Shown piece by piece: positions 33,605-42,112 of a stretch of 64,000 nt of DNA. The notes beneath the pieces are model-generated. The model worked only from the letters and a program-made list of their open reading frames with translations. It was not told the origin of the DNA and did not search any database. Within the stretch, counting starts at the first letter, position 1. Each line of letters opens with the position of its first letter. The DNA is taken from positions 62,001-126,000 of the forward strand of contig NZ_JYCN01000012.1 of the NCBI RefSeq assembly GCF_000876655.1. The letters are read 5' to 3'. The DNA is from Arthrobacter sp. SPG23. Lineage in GTDB: Bacteria; Actinomycetota; Actinomycetes; Actinomycetales; Micrococcaceae. The position numbers were made by a program, and so were the translations under genes.

Positions 33605-34102
33605 TTAGTGGCTTTCCAGCCAGGCCTGCGCCTGCTGTGACTGGATATTCAGGGCCTTGCCCACCATGGGCTCGGCAGCATCGGCAATCTTGCCGCCCAG
33701 GAACGGGACCGAGGATGTGACGTTGCCTTCAAGCTCAACGCGGGTGCTGCCGCCCTCGGCCACCAGCCGCTGTACCGCGGTGACGTCCAGCGGGGCGCCT
33801 GCGATCTTCAGGCTGATGTTGCTCTGCCGTGAGCCGTCGGCGGCAGGGGCCTCCCAGGTCTCGAGCTGGGTGACGGTGAGGCTTTCGCCCACGAATTTGC
33901 GGGCAATTTCCGGCAAACGGGTAGTGGGCAGCGTGCGCACCGAGGTGGTGCTGAAAGCGCCGGCAACATCGCCGTCGACCTTGAACGATTCAAGGGTTCC
34001 GCCCACCAGTTCACTGGTGTGACGCTGGAAGTCCTCATTGGCGAACACAGCCGTTACGCGGTCAACGCTGTGCGGCAGGGTGGTGGAAGCACTCAGTGCC
34101 AT
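33605..34102 (-). CDS. DUF2505-type protein
   Basis: 165 residues, no signal peptide or membrane segment. Sequence runs from a polyketide-cyclase-like start (LPHSVDRVTAVFANEDFQRH) to ITSSVPFLGGKIADAAEP-type residues near the end (seen as SSVPFLGGKIADA). DUF2505 members have a START/SRPBCC-like fold and unknown ligands. GGAGGAACA just before ATG 34102 is an excellent ribosome binding site and rules out the longer N-terminus. Upstream of and co-transcribed with the SCO4848-type gene. Confidence 0.8.
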   Translation of the reverse strand: MALSASTTLPHSVDRVTAVFANEDFQRHTSELVGGTLESFKVDGDVAGAFSTTSVRTLPTTRLPEIARKFVGESLTVTQLETWEAPAADGSRQSNISLKIAGAPLDVTAVQRLVAEGGSTRVELEGNVTSSVPFLGGKIADAAEPMVGKALNIQSQQAQAWLESH

Positions 34103-34157
34103 TGTTCCTCCATGTGGGTTGGGGGTATGGGGGCATCGGTTTTTTGCCTCCCACATC

Positions 34158-35654
34158 CTATGTGGTGGACCCTGCAGACTCCGATTCGGCTTCGGCCAGC
34201 TTTTGCGCGGCGGCAGTGATGTTGTGTGACATGGCGGGGAAAATGACGCTATGAAACGGCAGCACGGCGAGCCAGTACAGCTTGCCGCTGAGGCCCTTCG
34301 GGAAGAAGATGGCCCGCTGCCGGTAGCGGCTGCCGCCGCCTTCCGGTTCCACCGACAGCTCCAGCCATGCCCGGCCGGGCGCCCGCATCTCGGCGCGCAG
34401 CCGGAGCAGGCGGCCGCGGTCGATCCGTTCGACCCGCCACCAGTCCACTACCTCGCCCTCGGCAAGCAGGTGCGGGTGCCGCCGGCCGCGCGCCAGCCCC
34501 GCACCGCCCGTGAGCTTATCCAGCCAGCCGCGCACGCTCCATGCCAGTGGCAGCGAATACCAGCCGTTGCGGCCGCCGATGCCTTCGATGATGGTCCAGA
34601 CGTGTTTCGGGTCCACCGGGCTGGAGTAGCTTCGCTCGTCGACGTACACCCGGTGCCCGGCCCAATCCGGGTCGCTGGGGAGCGGGTCGGCGTCCGCACC
34701 GGCGCTGGCCCAGGTCGTCTCCACCTGGGCGTCGCGTTCCTTGCCCAGGGCGAGGGCCACGGCGCGCCGGTACGGTGTCAGGCCGCCCTCAGGCAGCGGA
34801 ATGTAGTCGTCGATGTCGTGCTCGCGCGCCACGGCGTCGTGCTGGAGCGATTCGACGAGCGGCAGCGACATGGACAGGGGGATGGGCGTAGTCAGTGCCA
34901 CCCACATGCCGGCCAGTTTCGGTGCGGGAATGGGCAAAGCAAGCACCACGCGGTAGGGCAGGCCGGCCTCGGCGGCGTACTCCTTCATCATGCCCGCGTA
35001 GGTGAGGACCTGCCGGCACCCGATGTCGAAGGTGCGGTTAATGTGCCCTTCCAAGGACGCTGCGGCAACGAGGTAGTACAGCACGTCCCGGACGGCGATC
35101 GCTTCGATCCGGTTCCGCACCCAGCTCGGCGCGGGCATGAGGGGGAGGGTCTCTGAGAGGTGCCGGATCATCTCGAAGGACGCCGACCCGGATCCGATCA
35201 CCACTCCCGCCTGGAACACCACTGCGTCCACCGGACTCGCGAGGAAGACCTTGCCCACGGCTTCGCGCGAGCGCATGTGCGTTGAGAGTTCCGCGCCTTC
35301 CGGGTGCAGGCCGCCAAGGTAGACGATTCTCTCCACCCCGGCGTCCTCTGCCGCCTTCGCGGCGGTTTCCGCCATGGCCTTCTCTTTGGCTTCGAAGCCG
35401 GCGCCGGTGGCCATTGAGTGGACCAGGTAGTAGAGCACGTCGACGCCGTCCAGCGCCCCCCGGAGCATGTCGCTGTCGTCGAGGCTGCCCTGGATGACCT
35501 CCACCTTTTCCAGCCATGGGACGCCGGCGATCTTCGCCGGTGTCCGGACCACGACTTTCACCGTGTGCCCGGCTTCGAGGAGGCGGGGGACCAGCCGGCC
35601 GCCGATATAACCGGTGGCACCGGTGACAAGCACGGTTTTCGGGATGCCGTTCAT
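34158..35654 (-). CDS. NAD(P)-binding SDR fused to a DUF2867-type domain
   Basis: 498 residues. The N-terminal half is an atypical SDR with VLVTGATGYIGGRLVPRLL (residues 8-26), DVLYYLVHSM and VERIVYLGGLHP. The C-terminal half (about 310-480, from YSSPVDPKHVWTIIEGIGG to the YRQRAIFFPKGLSGKLYW region) is the START-like DUF2867 domain. Such fusions occur widely in actinobacteria; the substrate is unknown, but quinone or lipid carriers are often suggested. AAGGAG before ATG 35654. Divergent from the peroxidase gene. Confidence 0.82.
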   Translation of the reverse strand: MNGIPKTVLVTGATGYIGGRLVPRLLEAGHTVKVVVRTPAKIAGVPWLEKVEVIQGSLDDSDMLRGALDGVDVLYYLVHSMATGAGFEAKEKAMAETAAKAAEDAGVERIVYLGGLHPEGAELSTHMRSREAVGKVFLASPVDAVVFQAGVVIGSGSASFEMIRHLSETLPLMPAPSWVRNRIEAIAVRDVLYYLVAAASLEGHINRTFDIGCRQVLTYAGMMKEYAAEAGLPYRVVLALPIPAPKLAGMWVALTTPIPLSMSLPLVESLQHDAVAREHDIDDYIPLPEGGLTPYRRAVALALGKERDAQVETTWASAGADADPLPSDPDWAGHRVYVDERSYSSPVDPKHVWTIIEGIGGRNGWYSLPLAWSVRGWLDKLTGGAGLARGRRHPHLLAEGEVVDWWRVERIDRGRLLRLRAEMRAPGRAWLELSVEPEGGGSRYRQRAIFFPKGLSGKLYWLAVLPFHSVIFPAMSHNITAAAQKLAEAESESAGSTT

Positions 35655-35810
35655 GTGGATCTCCTTGGAACGAAAGCGGAGTGCGTCGGTGCACAGCCAG
35701 CTTAGCAATCCAAGTTTTTCCAAAGGCCGGTCATCAATGCTGGGGCCATTCAGGGAACCGAGCGACCACGTTGAGGGGGGAGCCGGTAGGAACTCGATGG
35801 AGGAAAAGTC

Positions 35811-38800
35811 ATGGCTAAACATCGCAAGTCCCGAAAGGGGGACGGTAAGCCCCATCCGCAGGGCCCGGCGGCCGGCGTGACCCGCAAAGTCACCGCCGGT
35901 GCGCTGGCCCTTTTGATCGGGGCGGGGGTTGTCCCCTCGGTTCTGGCACCGGCGGTTTCCGCGGCTCCGACGGGCCAGGGATTCACGCTTAATGCCGGCG
36001 ATATGCGGTTCATTCTCAAACAGATCAAAATTGCCGAAAACAACGCCACCAAAGAGGACGCACAGGGGAATGACGTTCCCGGCCAGCCGCTGCTGGGCGA
36101 CGGCCCGAACCAGGTGGCCAGTCCGTTGCTGCCGTACGGCCTGCGGACCGTTGACGGCACCGACAACAACCTGGTGGCCGGCCAAAGCGGCTACGGCTCC
36201 GCCAGCCGTGAGTTCCCGCGGTTGTCGGACCCGGAATGGCGTACGTCGTCCGGCGGACAGAGCTATGAGTCCGTCAACGCCAACGTCACCGATAACGGCC
36301 CGCGCTTCGTCAGCAACGTCATTGTGGACCAGACCGTCACCAACCCCGCGGCTGTGGCCGCAGCCGGCAAAGCCCACCGCACCGTAAACGACGGCCCCAC
36401 GGCAGTTCCCTGCGACGGCAACGGCCTCCCGGAAAACTGCGTGCCCGAGGGGGAGACCCTCGACATTCCCAACGTCACCACGGACTTCGGCCTGTCCCCG
36501 CCGTATAACGGCATGTTCGCGCTCTTTGGCCAGTTCTTCGACCACGGCATTGATTTCACCAAGAAGACCAAAAACTACGTCATGATGCCGCTGTCACCGG
36601 ACGATCCGCTGTATGTTCCGGGCGGCCGGACCAACTTCATGCTTCTCAACCGGGCCGAGAACCAGCCCGGTCCTGACGGTGTCCTGGGAACAGCCGACGA
36701 TGAGCAGGACGCCACCAACACGGACTCTCCGTGGGTGGACCAGAGCCAGACCTACGCCTCGCATTCGTCCCATCAGGTATTCCTGCGCGAATACACCCTG
36801 AACGAAAACGGCGATCCCGTGTCTACGGGCGAGCTCATCGAGGGTGAACCAGGCGGCATGGCAACGTGGGCCCGCCTCAAGGAACAGGCCCGGACAATGC
36901 TTGGGCTTGAACTGTCGGACGTCGACGTGGCAGACATCCCCAAGCTGGCTACCGACCAGTACGGCCGGTTCCTGCGCGGCCCGAACGGACTCCCGCAGTA
37001 CGAAACGGCCACCGGACGCGTGGAAGGGAACCTGGCCGCCCCGGTGGCTCCCCCTGCCAACGTGGAACGGATCGGCATCGCCTTCCTGGATGACATCGGC
37101 CACAACGCGGCACCCTTCAACTCCCAGACCGGGGCACCGCTGCAGCCGGACGACGACGCGGACATCAACGGCGTCAACGAGCCCCGGCCGGCCGGCCGGT
37201 ACGACGACGAAATGCTGGACAAGCACTTCGTCGCCGGTGACGGCCGGGTCAACGAGAACATCGGCCTGACAGCGATCCACCAGGTGTTCCACTCCGAGCA
37301 CAACCGCCTGGTGGGCTACATGGAGGAGCTTCTTACTTCACAGAACCTTGACCTCAATGAGTGGAAGCTTCCCAACGGGCAATGGAATGGTGAACGGCTG
37401 TTCCAGGCGGCACGCTACGTGACCGAGATGCAGTACCAGCACATCGTGTTCGAGGACTTTGCCCGCAAGATCCAGCCCGGGATCAACGGCTTCAACGTCT
37501 TCACGCAGTCGGACACCGGGATCGACCCCGCCATCAAGGCGGAGTTCGCCCATGCCACGTACCGGTTCGGCCACTCTATGCTCACCGAAACCGTGGATCG
37601 CAAGATGAACGACGGCACGGACATCGGGATGCCGCTGCTGGACGCATTCCTCAACCCGCCGGCGTACTACGAAAGCACGGCTGGCACGCTGACGCCCAAG
37701 CAGGCGGCCGGCGCCATCGCCATGGGCATGACAGACCAGGTGGGTGCTGAACTCGACGAGTTCGTCACTGACACCCTGCGGAACAATGTGCTTGGCCTGC
37801 CTCTGGACCTTGCATCGCTGAACCTCGCCCGGGGGCGGGATACCGGCATCCCGTCCCTGAACAAGTTCCGTACCCAGCTGTACGCACAGACCGGCGAGTC
37901 CTCACTGAAGCCCTACACCAGCTGGGTGGATCTCGGCCAGAACCTGAAGCACCCGGATTCCGTGGTCAACTTCATGGCTGCCTACGGCACGCATCCGACG
38001 ATCACCGCGGCAGTGTCCATCACGGACAAGCGTGCAGCGGCCCAGCGGCTGTTCGATATGGACACCGCTGACCCTGCCACTCCCACGGACTCCTACGACT
38101 TCGTCAACAGCGCCGGAGCCTGGGCCTCGCAGCCCACCGGCCTGGACAACGTCGACCTCTGGGTGGGAGGCCTCGCGGAACGCCAGAACCTCTTTGGCGG
38201 CCTCCTGGGCTCAACGTTCAACTACATCTTCGAGCGCCAGATGACGGACCTGCAGGACGGGGACCGGTTGTACTACCTCTCCCGTACCTCGGGCCTGAAC
38301 CTCCGCACCCAGCTGGAAGGCAACTCGCTGGCGGAGCTGATCATGCGCAACACCGATGCGGAAGCCCTGAAGGCTGACGTGTTCGGCGTGGCGGACTGCG
38401 AGTTCGAGCTTGGCCGCATCACGGCCAGTTCCGGAAACTCGGTTGCCGACGACCCGGCCTCCGCCTGCGACGAATCCGCGCTCCTGATGCGGATGTCGGA
38501 CGGCACCATCCGGTACCGCGTCAGCAACACCGTGGACCGTCCGGGCCTGAACGCCCAGTCCACCTTCAACGGCACCGCCCTCGGTGACCGGGTCTGGGGC
38601 GGCATCGACAACGATACGTTCTGGGGCAATGACGGCAACGACATCATCGAAGGCAACGACGGCGCCGACACAGTGCTCGGTGGCGACGGAAACGACCGGA
38701 TCACGGACTCGCACGGCGATGACGTGCTCAAGGGCGGCAACGGAAACGACGCAATCGACGCCGGCCCCGGCCTGGACATCATCATGTCCGGAGAAGGCGA

Positions 38801-40688
38801 CGACTTCTCCAACGGCGGCCTCAACGGCAACGAGACGTTCGCCGGCGAAGGCAACGACCTGGTTCTCGCCGGCGACGGACCGGACACGGTGTTCGGTGGC
38901 GGCGGGGACGACTGGCAGGAAGGCGGCAACTCCAACGACCTGCTGCAGGGCGACAGCGGCGCACCGTTCTTCGACGACATCAACGCTCCCGGCCATGACG
39001 TCCTGATCGGCGATTCCGGCGAAGACGACTACGATGCCGAAGGCGGCGACGACGTGATGGTCGCCGGCCCGGGCATCGAACGCAACCACGGAGTGTTCGG
39101 GTTCGACTGGGTGACACACGCACGGTCGGTCGAAGCCGCCGATTCGGACATGCGACAGATCATCGTCGACGGGCCGAACGCGCTCAAGGACCGTTTCCTC
39201 CTGGTCGAGGCCCTCTCCGGCTGGGACAAGGACGACGTGCTCCGCGGCGACGACGAGGTGCCGTCCGTACCCAACACCGAAGTCAACGTCCAAGGGCTGA
39301 CCAACGAACTGGACGCGGCCGGTATCGCCCGGATCAGCGGCCTGGCGGCCCTGCTGCCTGCGGGCGCAACCACCTTCGGAGCCGGCAACATCATCATCGG
39401 CGGCTCCGGCAGCGACCAGATCTGGGGCAACGGCGCCGACGACATCATCGACGGCGACAAGTGGCTCAACGTCCGGCTCAGCGTCCTGGACGGACCGGGC
39501 GGCACCGAGATCAGGACGGCCACATCGCTGACCGAACTCCAGGCGGACATCATGGCCGGGACCATCGACCCCGGCAACGTGAAGATTGTCCGGGAAATCC
39601 TTGCCAGCCCTGGCGCAGCCGACGTCGACACCGCAGTATTCTCCGGAGCCCGGAATGAGTACCAGATCAGCACCGTTGGGGGAGTCACCACCGTGGCCCA
39701 CACCGGCGGCACCGGGAGCGACGGCACGGACCGGATCACCAACGTTGAACAGTTGCGGTTCACCGACCAGACCGTGAACCTCGTTCCGGCTGTCATCCAG
39801 GCTCCGGCCGCTCCGCTGATCGGGACGGCAGTGGAGGGAGACACCTCGGCGACGGTGGCCTTCACGGCACCGGCAGGCGGGTTCCCCGCTGACTCGTTCA
39901 GCATTGTGGTGCGCACCGGCACCACGGTGGTCAGGACCATCGACGGGGTTCCGGGCAGTGCAACCAGCCATCAGGTCACCGGACTGAGCAACGGTACCGC
40001 TTACAACTTCCAGGTCCGGGCGGTCAATTCAGCCGGCGAAAGCCCGCTGTCGGCGGCTTCCAATGAGGTGACGCCCCGCGTACCGGCCTATGTTCCGCCG
40101 GCGGTCTCACCGTTTGCCGACGTGGCGACGAACCACCCGTTCTATCGGGAAATCGCGTGGCTGGCCGAACGCCGGATTTCCGAGGGCTGGCCTGAAGCGG
40201 ACGGTACGTTCACCTACCGGCCGTGGGCCAACGTGAACCGTGACCAGATGGCGGCCTTCCTCTATCGGATGAGTGGCACCACCGACTACACGGCACCTGC
40301 GGTCTCGCCCTTCACGGACGTGCCCACCAGCCACACTTTCTACAAGGAAATCTCGTGGCTTGCCGATCAGGGCATCTCCCAGGGGTGGCCAGGCGCCAAC
40401 AACACGGCGACGTTCCGTCCGGCGGATACCATCAACCGTGACCAGATGGCGGCCTTCCTCTACCGGATGAGCGGCACTACCGACTACACGCCGCCGGCGG
40501 TGTCTCCGTTCATTGATGTTCCTACCAGCCACACGTTCTACAAGGAAATTGCGTGGCTTGCCGATCAGGGCATCTCCAACGGCTGGCCGGAGGCTAACAA
40601 CACGGCCAGCTACCGTGCCGGCGAGAAGATCAACCGCGACCAGATGGCAGCCTTCCTCTACCGGATGAGCAACAGGGCGGTCGGCTAG
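35811..40688 (+). CDS. Giant secreted animal-type heme peroxidase with RTX-like repeats, FN3 and SLH domains
   Basis: 1625 residues. Signal peptide ends near VSAAP (about 52). Animal heme-peroxidase domain about 220-865: distal His 245 in GQFFDHGIDF, proximal His 588 in YRFGHSML. Calcium-binding RTX-like nonapeptide repeats about 923-1085 (GGDGNDRI, GGNGNDAI and others). A second Asp-rich region follows, then FN3 (about 1333-1423) and three SLH domains (about 1428-1623). It should act outside the cell, attached to the wall polymer through SLH. Likely oxidises halides or phenolics; substrate unknown. ATG 35811 after GGAGG. Followed by a strong terminator, so monocistronic. Confidence 0.92.
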   Translation: MAKHRKSRKGDGKPHPQGPAAGVTRKVTAGALALLIGAGVVPSVLAPAVSAAPTGQGFTLNAGDMRFILKQIKIAENNATKEDAQGNDVPGQPLLGDGPNQVASPLLPYGLRTVDGTDNNLVAGQSGYGSASREFPRLSDPEWRTSSGGQSYESVNANVTDNGPRFVSNVIVDQTVTNPAAVAAAGKAHRTVNDGPTAVPCDGNGLPENCVPEGETLDIPNVTTDFGLSPPYNGMFALFGQFFDHGIDFTKKTKNYVMMPLSPDDPLYVPGGRTNFMLLNRAENQPGPDGVLGTADDEQDATNTDSPWVDQSQTYASHSSHQVFLREYTLNENGDPVSTGELIEGEPGGMATWARLKEQARTMLGLELSDVDVADIPKLATDQYGRFLRGPNGLPQYETATGRVEGNLAAPVAPPANVERIGIAFLDDIGHNAAPFNSQTGAPLQPDDDADINGVNEPRPAGRYDDEMLDKHFVAGDGRVNENIGLTAIHQVFHSEHNRLVGYMEELLTSQNLDLNEWKLPNGQWNGERLFQAARYVTEMQYQHIVFEDFARKIQPGINGFNVFTQSDTGIDPAIKAEFAHATYRFGHSMLTETVDRKMNDGTDIGMPLLDAFLNPPAYYESTAGTLTPKQAAGAIAMGMTDQVGAELDEFVTDTLRNNVLGLPLDLASLNLARGRDTGIPSLNKFRTQLYAQTGESSLKPYTSWVDLGQNLKHPDSVVNFMAAYGTHPTITAAVSITDKRAAAQRLFDMDTADPATPTDSYDFVNSAGAWASQPTGLDNVDLWVGGLAERQNLFGGLLGSTFNYIFERQMTDLQDGDRLYYLSRTSGLNLRTQLEGNSLAELIMRNTDAEALKADVFGVADCEFELGRITASSGNSVADDPASACDESALLMRMSDGTIRYRVSNTVDRPGLNAQSTFNGTALGDRVWGGIDNDTFWGNDGNDIIEGNDGADTVLGGDGNDRITDSHGDDVLKGGNGNDAIDAGPGLDIIMSGEGDDFSNGGLNGNETFAGEGNDLVLAGDGPDTVFGGGGDDWQEGGNSNDLLQGDSGAPFFDDINAPGHDVLIGDSGEDDYDAEGGDDVMVAGPGIERNHGVFGFDWVTHARSVEAADSDMRQIIVDGPNALKDRFLLVEALSGWDKDDVLRGDDEVPSVPNTEVNVQGLTNELDAAGIARISGLAALLPAGATTFGAGNIIIGGSGSDQIWGNGADDIIDGDKWLNVRLSVLDGPGGTEIRTATSLTELQADIMAGTIDPGNVKIVREILASPGAADVDTAVFSGARNEYQISTVGGVTTVAHTGGTGSDGTDRITNVEQLRFTDQTVNLVPAVIQAPAAPLIGTAVEGDTSATVAFTAPAGGFPADSFSIVVRTGTTVVRTIDGVPGSATSHQVTGLSNGTAYNFQVRAVNSAGESPLSAASNEVTPRVPAYVPPAVSPFADVATNHPFYREIAWLAERRISEGWPEADGTFTYRPWANVNRDQMAAFLYRMSGTTDYTAPAVSPFTDVPTSHTFYKEISWLADQGISQGWPGANNTATFRPADTINRDQMAAFLYRMSGTTDYTPPAVSPFIDVPTSHTFYKEIAWLADQGISNGWPEANNTASYRAGEKINRDQMAAFLYRMSNRAVG
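40096..40680 (+). repeat. Three about 195-bp SLH-encoding repeats
   Basis: In-frame tandem units at the end of the peroxidase gene, each coding for a SPF-DV...FY-EI-WLA...RDQMAAFLYRMS segment. The second and third units are nearly identical for long runs, pointing to recent duplication or gene conversion. Confidence 0.85.
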
Positions 40689-40710
40689 CACCCGCGCCCG
40701 GTCACCAACC

Positions 40711-40745
40711 AAAGGCAGGCTCCGGATCATCCGGGGCCTGCCTTT
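40711..40745 (+). terminator. Terminator of the peroxidase gene
   Basis: AAAGGCAGGC / GCCTGCCTTT stem with further CCGGAT/ATCCGG pairing. The TTT end overlaps the -35 hexamer of the next promoter. Confidence 0.92.
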
Positions 40746-40772
40746 GACTGTAAATTCTTCACTCCTTATCAC
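40744..40772 (+). promoter_or_regulatory. Sigma70-like promoter of the SARP gene
   Basis: TTGACT (40744-40749), 17-nt spacer, TATCAC (40767-40772). This would leave a leader of about 245 nt before ATG 41026 in which I see no conserved element. The whole 40773-41025 stretch has no supported gene. Confidence 0.5.
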
Positions 40773-41025
40773 CTGCGCGTGCTACTCACTCAGGCATCAC
40801 TCCAGTCACTCCCATTACTTGCTAGGACATGTCGGGTACTCCTGTTTGTGGAGGCCGGGATACCCGGCGCAGCCAGGGAGCTACGCGTCTTTTCCTTTCG
40901 CGGAAAGACAGGTATTTGGAACGCTTTGTGGGGCCATATCCAGCGTGTCACCGTGGATTTGGAAGGCCGGACCAGCAACAACGCACCGTTGCCTGGTCCC
41001 GCCGGAAGACGCATGGGGCGTTGAC

Positions 41026-41985
41026 ATGGGGAAAATGGAGAACATCGTGGGGACAACTCCTGAATTATCAACATCGATATCTGTTCGATTGTTCGGAATG
41101 TTTGAAATCCGGCGCAATGGGGCGATGCTGGCCGCAGCCGACATGGGCGGATGCAAACCCCGGCACATTCTGGAAATCCTGCTGCTGAATTTGGGCAGCC
41201 CTGTATCCAAAAGCCGGATCATAGAAATTCTGTGGGGTTCCAGCGCCGGCGGCGGAACAACTGCGACGCTGGAGAGCTACGTGTGCGGCATCCGGCGGGC
41301 GATCCAGCCGGGGAACACCAGGAACGGCCCGCTCCGGACCGCCAACGGCGGCTATGTCCTGGACCCGGCGCTGGTGGACCTGGACCTGTGGACATTCCGC
41401 CGGCTGGTGCGGGATGCCTGCCAGGCAGCTCCCCGGGACGCCTATGCCCTCCTGACGGAGGCCCTGCGGCTATCCGCCGATCCGCTCCTCGGTTCGGAAC
41501 TGGCCTCCGACTGGGCCGACGAAGCCCGAACCCGGCTCAGCGCCGAAAGAGTGGCCGCACAGGTCCGGGCCGCGGAAACAGCGGTCCTGCTCAACAGGCC
41601 TTCGGAAGCTGTCCCCTGGGCGGAGTCGGCGGTGGCGTCCGAGCCACTCAACGAACGGGCCTGGACCGTGCTGGTGACAGCCTACGAACTGTCGGGGCTC
41701 CCCGCCGAGGGCCTGTCTGCCTATGCGCGGTGCCGCAGGATATTGGACCGGGACCTCGGCTGCGCGCCGGGTCCCGCCCTGCAGGCCGCGCACCTGCGGC
41801 TCCTGCGCCAGCGGGCCGAGGCGGACGTGGAGCTGTCAGAAGCCCTGGCCGCCCTGCTGTACCTGGGCGAGTCAATGAAGGGAACCCGGCACGGGCAGGA
41901 GGCCGGCGCGGATCCCGTGTCCACCCGCGAGAACGCCGGCCGCATTCTCGATTCTTTCCTGCAGCGCGCCAGGGCCGCGGTCTGA
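41026..41985 (+). CDS. SARP/BTAD-type transcriptional regulator
   Basis: 319 residues. N-terminal OmpR-like winged helix (about 15-105: SVRLFGMFEIRRNG ... KPRHILEILLLNLGSPVSKS ... LRTANGGYVLDP), then the bacterial transcriptional activator domain BTAD (about 110-255, ending RCRRILDRDLGCAPGPALQ), plus a tail of about 60 residues. SARP proteins bind direct repeats near -35 and activate secondary metabolite or envelope genes. There is no ATPase domain, so it is a short SARP. ATG 41026 or ATG 41035 could start it. The target may be the adjacent peroxidase gene, but no operator was recognised. Confidence 0.85.
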   Translation: MGKMENIVGTTPELSTSISVRLFGMFEIRRNGAMLAAADMGGCKPRHILEILLLNLGSPVSKSRIIEILWGSSAGGGTTATLESYVCGIRRAIQPGNTRNGPLRTANGGYVLDPALVDLDLWTFRRLVRDACQAAPRDAYALLTEALRLSADPLLGSELASDWADEARTRLSAERVAAQVRAAETAVLLNRPSEAVPWAESAVASEPLNERAWTVLVTAYELSGLPAEGLSAYARCRRILDRDLGCAPGPALQAAHLRLLRQRAEADVELSEALAALLYLGESMKGTRHGQEAGADPVSTRENAGRILDSFLQRARAAV

Positions 41986-42112
41986 CGCCTGCGGACACCA
42001 CCGTTCGCACGCAGGCTCCGCGGTAGCGGTAGGCTGGGAAGACCCGGGATTCTCGCGAATTTCGGGTTTTCGTGTTGCCTGCTTCCCCGTGATCATTTCA
42101 GGAGCTTCTGCC

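Noticed and set aside
35655..36545. Very long minus-strand frame continuing upstream of the SDR gene
   Set aside because: It runs antisense through the signal-peptide and peroxidase coding region; ATG 35654 with AAGGAG is the real start.
40782..40828. CTACTC followed by TAGGAC upstream of the SARP gene as a sixth regulon site
   Set aside because: The left arm is missing and the spacing of 35 nt does not fit the 20-24 nt of the others.
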